64,000 nt of DNA from JAWWOL01 sp033851545 (lineage in GTDB: Bacteria; Actinomycetota; Actinomycetes; JAWWOL01), in NCBI GenBank assembly GCA_033851545.1, contig JAWWOO010000044.1, forward strand, positions 1-64,000, read 5' to 3'. The notes under the pieces were generated by a model that was not told the DNA's origin, did no database searches, and was given only the letters and a program-made list of their open reading frames with translations. Below, piece after piece: positions 34,897 through 41,986 of this stretch (positions are counted from its first letter, which is position 1; every line of letters begins with the position of its first letter). The position numbers were made by a program, and so were the translations under genes.

Positions 34897-35507
34897 CCGA
34901 CCTCGACACGCTGCTCTCCGAGGCAGCCCACCCCGACTGGGCACCGGTGCCCGACAGCTTGGTCGACGCCGACCTCGCCCGCGGCCGGCGCGCCTTCCTC
35001 CACCGCAGGATGCGCCGTACCGGCACGCGTTCCGCACTGGCGGCCGTCGTGGCCGTCGGCGCATTCGCCGCCGCTCAACCGCACGGCGGCCACTCCGGTG
35101 CGAGCGCCATCCGGCTGGTCGACTACACCGGCACCCAACCCGCCGGCTACACGGTCGACAGCGTGCCGGCCGGGTGGGAGATCCAGGGCGTCAGCAACTA
35201 CGACCTCGCGATCGCACCGGTCGGTTTCGCCGACCAGCGAATCGACAACTTCGAGGGCAAGCTCGTCGTGATGCTGCTGTCCAAGGACGCCACGCCGCCG
35301 ACGACCGGGACGGCCGTGGACATCGGCGTGCCAGGCACCGGCCGGATCAACCACGCCAACCCCGAGCCGATCCTCGACTTCCAGGACGCGGCCGGCCACT
35401 GGGTCGAGATCCAGGTGCCGGTCGCCCTGCACTGGTCCGATGCTCAGGTGACCGACTTCGGCAACGCCGTGCACGTCAATCCGACCGCGCAGGCCGGCCT
35501 CGGCTAA
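34893..35507 (+). CDS. predicted membrane-anchored partner of the ECF sigma factor
   Basis: 204 residues, coupled by ATGA to the sigma gene. A soluble N-terminus (DLDTLLSEAAHPDWAPVPDSLVDADLARGRRAF) resembles an anti-sigma-like helical domain. One transmembrane helix lies near 48-65, followed by an extracytoplasmic domain (IRLVDYTGTQPAGYTVDSVP and AGWEIQGVSNYDLAI). No zinc-binding HxxxCxxC is present. The position and topology fit an anti-sigma or sensor partner. A 17-bp hairpin follows at 35,520. Confidence 0.7.
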   Translation: MTDLDTLLSEAAHPDWAPVPDSLVDADLARGRRAFLHRRMRRTGTRSALAAVVAVGAFAAAQPHGGHSGASAIRLVDYTGTQPAGYTVDSVPAGWEIQGVSNYDLAIAPVGFADQRIDNFEGKLVVMLLSKDATPPTTGTAVDIGVPGTGRINHANPEPILDFQDAAGHWVEIQVPVALHWSDAQVTDFGNAVHVNPTAQAGLG

Positions 35508-35519
35508 GCCCAGCCACCG

Positions 35520-35557
35520 CGAAGCGGCGTACGGGCCGAGGCCCGTACGCCGCTTCG
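35520..35557. terminator. strong hairpin terminator
   Basis: CGAAGCGGCGTACGGGC (35520-35536) pairs perfectly with 35541-35557 across a 4-nt loop, a 17-bp stem. It starts 12 bp after the stop of the sigma partner gene and separates it from the convergent SRPBCC gene ending at 35,581. Confidence 0.85.
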
Positions 35558-35580
35558 TGTCTGCTGGACGTTCGTGTCTG

Positions 35581-36051
35581 CTAGACGGGTGCCTGGCCCT
35601 CGCGGGGCACGTCACCGCGCCAGGCGCCGGTCTCCGAGCCGCGGGACTCGATGAACTTCTTGAAGCGCTCCATGTCGCCCTTGGCGCGACGCTTGATCAG
35701 GCCCAGCTTGTCGCCAACCTGCTCGACAAAGCCCTCCGGCTGCACGTCGAGCTGCAGCATCACCCGGGTCTGCCCGTCGTTGAGCCGGTGGAAGGTCACC
35801 ACCCCGGCCTGCTGGGGCCCGCTGGTGGTCTTCCAGGCGACCCGCTCGTCCGGGTGCTGCTCGGTGATCTCGGCATCGAACTCCTCGGTCTTGCCGGCCA
35901 CCTTGGTCACCCAGTGGGTGTGCGTGGCGTCGATCTGACGAATCTGCTCGACCCCTTCCATGAACCGCGGGAAGTCCTCGAACTGCGTCCACTGGTTGTA
36001 TGCGGTCGTCACGGGCACGGAAACGTCGATCGACTGTTCGATGGTGGTCAT
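35581..36051 (-). CDS. SRPBCC family protein (polyketide cyclase/START-like)
   Basis: 156 residues. The pattern IEQSIDVSVPVTTAYNQWTQ, FEDFPRFMEGVEQI and the C-terminal helix LGLIKRRAKGDMERFKKFIES is typical of cyclase/dehydrase-type SRPBCC proteins. Related proteins are widespread in actinobacteria and bind hydrophobic ligands. No catalytic residues are obvious. It is convergent with the sigma factor operon and separate from the FAD oxidase operon. Confidence 0.85.
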   Translation of the reverse strand: MTTIEQSIDVSVPVTTAYNQWTQFEDFPRFMEGVEQIRQIDATHTHWVTKVAGKTEEFDAEITEQHPDERVAWKTTSGPQQAGVVTFHRLNDGQTRVMLQLDVQPEGFVEQVGDKLGLIKRRAKGDMERFKKFIESRGSETGAWRGDVPREGQAPV

Positions 36052-36169
36052 CTGCGAAAGTCCTCCTCGGGATCAGGGGATGGGTCACTAACGCACCTAC
36101 CCGCTAAGACCGGAGAAATGCCCGGAATAGCTTGATTTTCCAGCAGTTTCGCCCCACGCCCACGTGGGT

Positions 36170-37552
36170 TCAGTGCCCGATGTAGGCCTTGGCGAGCCGG
36201 CCGACGACCGAGGGCCGGCCGGTCCTCGCCTCCTCCTTGTCGGCCGCCACGGCGAGCAGCCGGCCGGCGTTGACGCCGAGGAAGCGCAGCGGCTCCGGCT
36301 CCCAGCGCCGCGACCGGTGATCGACCCACGGCAGCCGGGTCAGCGGTGTGTCCCGTGCCAGGACGAGGTCGGCGAGGGTCCGCCCGGCGAGGTTGGTGGT
36401 GCTGACCCCGTCGCCGACATAGCCGCCGGCCTCGCCCATCCCGGACCGGGCGTCGTAGCGCACCGAGCTGAACCAGTCCCGTGGCGCGGCGAGCGGACCA
36501 CCCCAGCGGTGGGTCACCGCGGTGTCGACGAGAGCGGGGAACAGCTCGACCAGCGAACGCTGGAGCTCGGCGAAGACGGCCGGTGCCCGGTCGAACGACG
36601 GCTCGATCCGCGACCGGAAATGGTAGGGCGCCCCGCGCCCGCCGAAGGCGATCCGGTTGTCGGCGGTGCGCTGGGCGTAGATCAGCAGGTGCCGCCCGTC
36701 AGTCATCGTCTCGCGACGGCGCCAGCCCACCTCGTCCCAGAATGCCTGCGGCAGCGGCTCTGTGGCGATCATCAGCGAGTAGACCGGCAGCACGGCGCGG
36801 CGCCGGCCGGGCATCGTCGCGGTCCACGCCTCGGTGGCCCGGATCACGTGCTTGGCGTGCACCACGCCGTCAGCCGTATGCACCCGCCGGGGGCCGTACG
36901 AGGTGACCTTGCTGCGCTCGTAGAGCCGAACACCCTTGCGGGACAAGACATCTGCGAGTCCGCGGGCGAGCAACCCCGGCTGGATCGCAGCACAGTGCGG
37001 TGTCCAGGCAGCGCCGAGAACGCCTGCAGCGCCGAGCCTTTCCCCGGCCGCCTCAGCATCGAGCCACTCGTAGTCCCCGACACCCCAGGCCCTTTCCTCC
37101 TCCACCTGGGCCTGCAGCCGGGTGCGCTGAGCAGGACTGCGCGCCAGGCTCAGCGTGCCGCCTTTGCTGTAGTGACAGTCGATCTGCTCGGTTGCTGCGA
37201 CTCTGCCGATCTCGTCGACGGTGTCGTTCATCGCCAGCTGCTGGGCCACCGCACCGTCGCGGCCACCGACGGCCGCGAGGCTGTTGTGGGAGGCGGCGAA
37301 GAGGGCTGAGGCCCAGCCACCGTTGCGCCCGGAGGCACCGAAGCCGCAGATCTCGGCCTCGAGGACGGCGATCGTCAGCGACGGGTCGGCCTGGTTCAGG
37401 TAGTAAGCCGTCCACAGACCGGTGAAGCCGCCGCCGATGACGGCGACGTCGACCTCGCTGCTGCCCTCGTACGAGGGTCGCGGCTCGAGAGGTCCCGGTG
37501 CCGCGTCGAGCCAGAGCGAGAGAGAGCGGTAGCCGTCGGCCAGGCCGCTCAT
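36170..37552 (-). CDS. FAD-dependent amine oxidase-type oxidoreductase (PuuB/DAO family)
   Basis: 460 residues from ATG 37552, overlapping the mmsA stop by ATGA. The Rossmann FAD motif is VDVAVIGGGFTGLWTAYYL, followed by GFGASGRNGGWASA, typical of DadA/PuuB-like enzymes. The C-terminal FAD contact is THRWGGPLAAPRDWF. PuuB-type enzymes oxidise gamma-glutamyl-putrescine or similar secondary amines. In this operon, with a class III aminotransferase and MMSDH, it suggests degradation of an amine through a semialdehyde. It is a distant paralogue of 54128-55519. Confidence 0.88.
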   Translation of the reverse strand: MSGLADGYRSLSLWLDAAPGPLEPRPSYEGSSEVDVAVIGGGFTGLWTAYYLNQADPSLTIAVLEAEICGFGASGRNGGWASALFAASHNSLAAVGGRDGAVAQQLAMNDTVDEIGRVAATEQIDCHYSKGGTLSLARSPAQRTRLQAQVEEERAWGVGDYEWLDAEAAGERLGAAGVLGAAWTPHCAAIQPGLLARGLADVLSRKGVRLYERSKVTSYGPRRVHTADGVVHAKHVIRATEAWTATMPGRRRAVLPVYSLMIATEPLPQAFWDEVGWRRRETMTDGRHLLIYAQRTADNRIAFGGRGAPYHFRSRIEPSFDRAPAVFAELQRSLVELFPALVDTAVTHRWGGPLAAPRDWFSSVRYDARSGMGEAGGYVGDGVSTTNLAGRTLADLVLARDTPLTRLPWVDHRSRRWEPEPLRFLGVNAGRLLAVAADKEEARTGRPSVVGRLAKAYIGH

Positions 37553-39039
37553 GCGTTCCCGGGGAAGTTGAGGTCGTGGCCCACCCTTGGCGCGCCCCAG
37601 CGGCTGGTGACGACCCTGCCGCGGGTGTAGAAGCGGACGCCGTCGGTGCCGTAGACGTGGGTGTCGCCGAACAGCGAGTCCTTCCAGCCGCCGAACGGAT
37701 AGGCAGCCACCGGCACCGGGATCGAGACGTTGACCCCGACCATGCCGACCTGGACCTCGCTGCTGTAGCGCCGCGCGGCGGCACCGTCGGCGGTGAAGAC
37801 CGCGGTGCCGTTGCCGTACGGGCCGGCGTTGACCAGGTCGAGGGCGTCGTCCAGCGTCGCGACCCGGACCACCGAGAGCACCGGCCCGAAGACCTCGTCG
37901 TCGTAGACCGCCATCCCGGCCTTGACCTGGTCGACCAGGCACGGGCCGAGCCAGTTGCCTTCGGCGTGTCCTTCGACGCCCACCCCTCGCCCGTCCAGCA
38001 CGACGTCCGCACCATCGGCCATCGCCGAGTCGATGTACGAGGCCACCCGGTCGCGGTGCTCGCGGGTGATCAGCGGGCCCATGTCGCTGCCAGCCTTGTC
38101 ACCGGGGCCGACCTTGAGCCCGACGGCCCTGGACCGGATCCGCTCGACCAGCTCGTCGGCGACGCCGCCGACCGCCACGACCACCGAGACCGCCATGCAG
38201 CGCTGACCAGCCGAGCCGAATCCCGCGCTGACGGCGGCATCGGCCGCTGCGTCGAGGTCGGCGTCCGGCAGGACCACCATGTGGTTCTTGGCGCCGCCGA
38301 GCGCCTGGACCCGCTTGCCGTGCGTCGCCGCGGTCTCGTAGACGTGGCGGGCGATCGGAGTCGAGCCGACGAAGCTCACGGCGCGCACGTCGGGATGGGT
38401 CAGCAGCGCGTCGACGGCCTCGCGGTCGCCCTGCAGCACGGAGAAGACGCCGGGCGGCAGCCCCGCGCGCGACCACAGGTCGGCCAGGAACAACGACGCC
38501 GACGGGTCCTTCTCGCTCGGCTTGAGGACGAAGGAGTTGCCGCAGGCGATCGCCAGCGGGTGCATCCACAACGGCACCATCAGCGGGAAGTTGAACGGCG
38601 TGATGCCGGCGACGACGCCGAGCGGAGCCCGTACGGAATGGGTGTCGATGCCCGTGGACACGCCTTCGGAGTAGTCGCCCTTGAGCAGCTGACCAAGGCC
38701 GCAGGCCAGCTCGACCACCTCGAGGCCGCGGTCGATCTCACCCCTGGCGTCGTCGAGGGTCTTCCCGTGCTCGCGGGTCACGATGGCTGCGGCCGCGTCC
38801 CGGTTGGCGGCCAGCAGCTCGCGGAACGCGAACAGCACCGCCGTCCGCTTCGCCAGCGAGACCCGGCCCCAGACACCGAACGCAGTCTTGGCACTGGCGA
38901 CGACGGTCTCGACATCGGCCGCCGAGGCCAGCGCGACCTCGGCCTGCGGCTGCCCGGTCGCGGGGTTGACCAGAGTCAGTCGCCGGTCGGACGTGCCGGC
39001 CCAGGGGGCACCGTCGACCCAGTGCGTGACGAGGTTCAT
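37549..39039 (-). CDS. mmsA: methylmalonate-semialdehyde dehydrogenase (CoA-acylating)
   Basis: 496 residues. The ALDH fold has the MMSDH-specific VAGITPFNFPLMVPLWMHPLA, FVGSTPIARHVYETAA, GAKNHMVVLPDADLD and the nucleophilic Cys in GSAGQRCMAVS. The enzyme converts methylmalonate or malonate semialdehyde to propionyl- or acetyl-CoA in valine, beta-alanine or inositol catabolism. It is coupled by 4-bp overlaps to the aminotransferase upstream and the FAD oxidase downstream. The partner aminotransferase makes beta-alanine or a related amino acid the likely substrate. Confidence 0.92.
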   Translation of the reverse strand: MNLVTHWVDGAPWAGTSDRRLTLVNPATGQPQAEVALASAADVETVVASAKTAFGVWGRVSLAKRTAVLFAFRELLAANRDAAAAIVTREHGKTLDDARGEIDRGLEVVELACGLGQLLKGDYSEGVSTGIDTHSVRAPLGVVAGITPFNFPLMVPLWMHPLAIACGNSFVLKPSEKDPSASLFLADLWSRAGLPPGVFSVLQGDREAVDALLTHPDVRAVSFVGSTPIARHVYETAATHGKRVQALGGAKNHMVVLPDADLDAAADAAVSAGFGSAGQRCMAVSVVVAVGGVADELVERIRSRAVGLKVGPGDKAGSDMGPLITREHRDRVASYIDSAMADGADVVLDGRGVGVEGHAEGNWLGPCLVDQVKAGMAVYDDEVFGPVLSVVRVATLDDALDLVNAGPYGNGTAVFTADGAAARRYSSEVQVGMVGVNVSIPVPVAAYPFGGWKDSLFGDTHVYGTDGVRFYTRGRVVTSRWGAPRVGHDLNFPGNA

Positions 39040-40367
39040 GACGCCACGCTAGCGCTGACGGCGTCGATGGACTTGACCAGCGTGTCGAGGCCCTCCGCGG
39101 CCTCCTCCAGGGTCAGCGACAGCGGCGGGGCGATCCGCAGGACGTTGCCGTAGAGCCCGCCCTTGCCGATGAGCAGCCCTTGCGCCTTGGCCTGCTCCAT
39201 CACCGCGCCGGCCGCCTTCGGGTTGGGTGTACGGCTCCCCGCCTCGACCAGCTCGATGCCGATCATCAGGCCCTTGCCGCGGACGTCGCCGACGATCGGG
39301 TAGGCCGACGGGAGCTCGCGCAGCCCGGCCATCAGCTGCTGGCCGCGGACCAGGGAGTTGGCCTGCAGGTCGTGGTCGAGGAGGTACTTAAGGTTGGCCA
39401 GCGCGCCTGCGGTGACCAGCGGGTTGCCGCCGAAGGTCGAGATCGAGGCGGCCGGCAGCGCGTCCATGATCTCGGCCCGCGCCACCACCCCGCCGATGGA
39501 CAAGCCGTTGCCGATGCCCTTGGCGAACGTGATCATGTCGGGCACCACGCCATGGGCCTCGATGCCCCAGAAGTGCTCGCCCGTGCGGCCCCAGCCGGTC
39601 TGGACCTCGTCAGCGATGAACAGGATCCCGTACTCGTCACAGACGGCCTTGAGCGCGCCGTAGAACCCGTCCGGCGGCACAGTGAAGCCGCCGACGCCCT
39701 GGATCGGCTCGGCGATCAGGCAGGCCACGTCACCGGAGGTCATCGTCTCGATCACCTGGCGGAGGTCGGCGGCGCAGGCGGCGATGAACTCGCCGTCGGA
39801 CAGCTGCCCGTACGGGCTGCGGTAGCGGTCGCCGTTCTGGACGTAGTGCACCTGGAACGGCGAGTAGCTGGTCGGGGAGTAGGACCGGTTGCCGGTCACG
39901 GCCATCGCGCCGAACCCGCGGCCGTGATAGCTGTTGCGCATCGCCAGCACCTGGTTGCTCTTGCGGTAGGCCGTGGCCAGCAGCAACGCGGTCTCGGTCC
40001 CGTCGGTGCCGCTCGTACCGAAGAAGACCTTGGCGTCCGGCACCGGCGACAGCCCGGCGATCTGCTCGGCCAGCTCGATCTGTCCCTCGATCAGGTAGAG
40101 GGTCGAGCTGTGCAGCATCCGGCCGGCCTGGGCCTGGACGGCAGCGACGACCTCCGGCGTGTTGTAGCCGGTCATCGTGGTGAGGATGCCGCCGAAGAAG
40201 TCGAGGTAGGTCCGGCCCTCGGCGTCGGTCACCCGCCGGCCGGACCCGTCGACGAGCGCGATCGGATCCGCGTAGTAGAGGGTCACCCAGCTCGGCAGCA
40301 CCGCCTTGTGCCGGCGCAGCAGGTCGGCGTGGGAGGGCTGGGCGGCGGAAGCATCAGAACTCGGCAT
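39036..40367 (-). CDS. class III aminotransferase (AGXT2/beta-alanine-pyruvate-like)
   Basis: 443 residues from ATG 40367. Motifs include FFGTSGTDGTETALLLATAYR, NSYHGRGFGAMAVTGNRSY, AEPIQGVGGF, IADEVQTGWGRTG and the Schiff-base Lys in TFAKGIGNGLSIGG. It resembles alanine-glyoxylate/beta-aminoisobutyrate aminotransferases more than GabT. The product semialdehyde would be the substrate of the next gene, mmsA. First gene of the three-gene catabolic operon; the chorismate mutase stop is 94 bp upstream. Confidence 0.9.
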   Translation of the reverse strand: MPSSDASAAQPSHADLLRRHKAVLPSWVTLYYADPIALVDGSGRRVTDAEGRTYLDFFGGILTTMTGYNTPEVVAAVQAQAGRMLHSSTLYLIEGQIELAEQIAGLSPVPDAKVFFGTSGTDGTETALLLATAYRKSNQVLAMRNSYHGRGFGAMAVTGNRSYSPTSYSPFQVHYVQNGDRYRSPYGQLSDGEFIAACAADLRQVIETMTSGDVACLIAEPIQGVGGFTVPPDGFYGALKAVCDEYGILFIADEVQTGWGRTGEHFWGIEAHGVVPDMITFAKGIGNGLSIGGVVARAEIMDALPAASISTFGGNPLVTAGALANLKYLLDHDLQANSLVRGQQLMAGLRELPSAYPIVGDVRGKGLMIGIELVEAGSRTPNPKAAGAVMEQAKAQGLLIGKGGLYGNVLRIAPPLSLTLEEAAEGLDTLVKSIDAVSASVAS

Positions 40368-40461
40368 GGCATGAGTCTCCGCCTTGGAAGGCGTTGACTC
40401 AAGCGCTCGCCGCGTTGTTTTCCGTAGCGTTACATGCCGACAGCCACGGAATCCGTCGTTG

Positions 40462-40764
40462 TCAGGACGCAGAACCGCGCATGACCTCGAGCAACGCGAG
40501 GGCGAGTGCCCCACCCGGTCGACCCAGAACGGCGGCGTAGTGGTTCATGATCTCGAGCTCACGGCCGTGCTCCACCCGGCCTCCCCCGATCGCCATCCGG
40601 GCCTGCTGGTTTCCGCGGCTTACCTCGAGCCGGGTCTGGACGAGCGCGATGATCTCGTCGTCCAGCGCGTCGATGCGGGCCCGGCCGTCGGCGATGACCT
40701 GGGCGGCCTGCTCCTCGGTGAGCGCGACAGGTGTCTCGCCAGTGCTGTTGACCTCAGTAGTCAC
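40462..40764 (-). CDS. chorismate mutase (AroQ-type, monofunctional)
   Basis: 100 residues from GTG 40764 with GAAGGGAA upstream. Helical AroQ fold: DGRARIDALDDEIIALVQTRLEVSRGNQQARMAIGG, with the active-site Arg and Lys/Gln positions of the family, followed by a helix with NHYAAVLGRPGGALALALLEVM. It converts chorismate to prephenate, the entry to Phe and Tyr synthesis. The transcript leader upstream (40765-40941) contains a Tyr/Phe-rich leader ORF and a T-rich terminator hairpin. Confidence 0.9.
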   Translation of the reverse strand: MTTEVNSTGETPVALTEEQAAQVIADGRARIDALDDEIIALVQTRLEVSRGNQQARMAIGGGRVEHGRELEIMNHYAAVLGRPGGALALALLEVMRGSAS

Positions 40765-40821
40765 GGTGCTGTTCCCTTCGGGGCGGGTTGTCGGGTCCGC
40801 CCCGAGCGCTGGCACCGGGGC

Positions 40822-40851
40822 AAAAAGAAACCCCGGGCGGCAGGCCCGGGG
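40822..40851 (-). terminator. attenuator terminator upstream of chorismate mutase
   Basis: On the minus strand, CCCCGGGC and GCCCGGGG form a perfect 8-bp stem (40851-40844 with 40838-40831) around 5 nt. TTTCTTTTT follows directly (40830-40822). This is a textbook intrinsic terminator, and it lies 57 bp before the chorismate mutase start, inside its own leader. It is one of the few T-tailed hairpins in the window. Confidence 0.8.
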
Positions 40852-40874
40852 CGATCGGTCACGTGATCAGACGG

Positions 40875-40928
40875 TCACGAGGCCACCGGGGTGCGGTAGC
40901 CATAGAAATACGCGGTCGCGGTGGTCAC
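40875..40928 (-). CDS. putative leader peptide MTTATAYFYGYRTPVAS, Tyr/Phe rich
   Basis: GTG 40928 to TGA 40875 encodes 17 residues with the cluster Y-F-Y-G-Y (codons TAT TTC TAT GGC TAC). No Shine-Dalgarno is present, but TATCGT (40941-40936, TANNNT) lies so that transcription would start at or next to the GTG, giving a leaderless mRNA. The last codons form an 8-bp hairpin with the Gly-Tyr codons (40881-40901). The sequence ACCCCGG in codons T-P-V can pair with CCGGGGU of the terminator 3-prime arm. Together these form a plausible ribosome-mediated attenuator responding to charged tRNA-Tyr/Phe. Confidence 0.6.
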   Translation of the reverse strand: MTTATAYFYGYRTPVAS

Positions 40929-40935
40929 GACGACG

Positions 40936-40941
40936 ACGATA
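40936..40941 (-). promoter_or_regulatory. candidate -10 element (TATCGT) for the leader transcript
   Basis: TATCGT fits the actinobacterial TANNNT -10 consensus. Seven bases separate it from the GTG of the leader ORF, the distance expected if the transcript starts at that G. A CTGGCG about 18 bp further upstream is a weak -35 match. Confidence 0.4.
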
Positions 40942-41088
40942 GAGGCATCCGCCGTACGGCGCCAGCCCCTTGCCCGATCCCACCAGATCCTGAGACGCCC
41001 CACCACAACCGGTATGTGGCGCCCGCATCGGCGTGTCGCGTCGGCGTGTCGCGCCACGTGCCGACGGTTAGGGGTGGCTGCCGGACGG

Positions 41089-41113
41089 CCCCCCTTACGG
41101 TGACCGTGTGATG
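41089..41113 (+). repeat. left terminal inverted repeat of the MITE-like element
   Basis: 25 bp, starting with six C residues, then TTACGGTGACCGTGTGATG. It differs from the right repeat by one base (CCGTG against CAGTG). Confidence 0.75.
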
Positions 41114-41517
41114 AACGGTCCGACCTGACCGGCACGTTGATGGGGATGGCTCAGCCGGAGGCGGCCCGGCGGGTGGCCCGGGTGCGCCCCAGCTTGCTGG
41201 GCCCCTTGTGTGGCGAAACCCCGCCGAAGGATGGACCCAAAAGGGTGCCCGGACACCACCTTGAGCCCACGCTTCCGCCGGATTGCCGGTAGACGAGACC
41301 GCGGAGGGGTGGGCACGAGTCAGCCCGGGTCTGGGACCGCCACCGCGGGCGGCCCGCCCACAGACCCTGGTTCTGATGCCCGGGGAGGGAGCAGCGAGCC
41401 GTGCGCAGCACGGCGAGAGCCGCCGGCGAACAGGAACCAGCCGGCCACGCTTCCGCGTGGCACAAGCACTGGCCCGCCCCGAACGGGGGCGCTCACGGCG
41501 ACGGCACGATGCCAGCC

Positions 41518-41542
41518 CATCACACTGTCACCGTAAGGGGGG
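41518..41542 (-). repeat. right terminal inverted repeat of the MITE-like element
   Basis: 25 bp; read on the minus strand it begins with six C residues, then TTACGGTGACAGTGTGATG. It matches the left repeat at all but one base. Confidence 0.75.
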
Positions 41543-41550
41543 CGGAGGAG

Positions 41551-41919
41551 TCAGTCCTCTTGCGAGACCTCCTGCGTGAACGGCGGACCGGCCGGCACCG
41601 GCTCGTCCGCCGAGACCCGGTCGGAGATCCTGGCCCCGACGATGCGCTGGGCGCCGCCGGCACCGATGTCGAGCGGCTCGGGCCCGGCCGGTGGAGGCTC
41701 CACGCCCTCCTCGGGGTTGCCGTCGATCCGTGGCTCACCGACGCCGGCGACCTCGGGCAGGTGCTCGAGGCGGGAGTCGCCCGACTCGGCCCGTCCCGAC
41801 GGGTTGTGCACCCCGGCGGCCTCACTGCCGGCCTCTGCGGCTGCTACGGACTCATCCACTGTCGACCCGCTGCGGCCGGCATCGTCGTCGTGAGTGGGTC
41901 CGGACTCGTCTGTGGGCAT
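41551..41919 (-). CDS. acidic, probably disordered small protein
   Basis: 122 residues from ATG 41919 with an AGGAGG site. The composition is dominated by Asp, Glu, Gly, Pro, Ser and Ala, with few hydrophobics, and ends FTQEVSQED. No domain recognised. The strong ribosome binding site supports translation. It lies immediately downstream of the XdhC-like gene on the same strand, with the MITE-like element 8 bp beyond its stop. Confidence 0.6.
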   Translation of the reverse strand: MPTDESGPTHDDDAGRSGSTVDESVAAAEAGSEAAGVHNPSGRAESGDSRLEHLPEVAGVGEPRIDGNPEEGVEPPPAGPEPLDIGAGGAQRIVGARISDRVSADEPVPAGPPFTQEVSQED

Positions 41920-41986
41920 GTTCGTCCTCCTGTCGGTGGTGCGGCCATTCCATCCCCTGCGCCGGGGGCGTCGGCCAGTTCGAGAG

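Larger units (their letters stand above)
41089..41542. mobile_element. 454-bp MITE-like element with 25-bp terminal inverted repeats
   Basis: The left end (41089-41113) begins CCCCCCTTACGGTGAC and the right end (41518-41542) is its inverted complement, matching at 24 of 25 positions. A CGG triplet flanks both sides (41086-41088 and 41543-41545), a possible 3-bp target duplication. No frame inside has a convincing transposase or any other protein. The interior is rich in inverted repeats such as GCCGTGC-GCA-GCACGGC and CCACGC-TTCC-GCGTGG. It inserts 8 bp downstream of the stop of the 41551 gene. A non-autonomous transposable element is the best explanation. Confidence 0.65.

Noticed and set aside
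36159..36168. CCCACGTGGG palindrome after the FAD oxidase stop
   Set aside because: Too short and without a second copy nearby; could be chance or a minor part of a terminator.
41100..41540. Highly structured interior of the MITE-like element as an RNase P RNA, SRP RNA or group II intron
   Set aside because: None of the conserved blocks of these RNAs were found; GTGTG near the left end is part of the terminal repeat and there is no D5-like hairpin with the catalytic triad.
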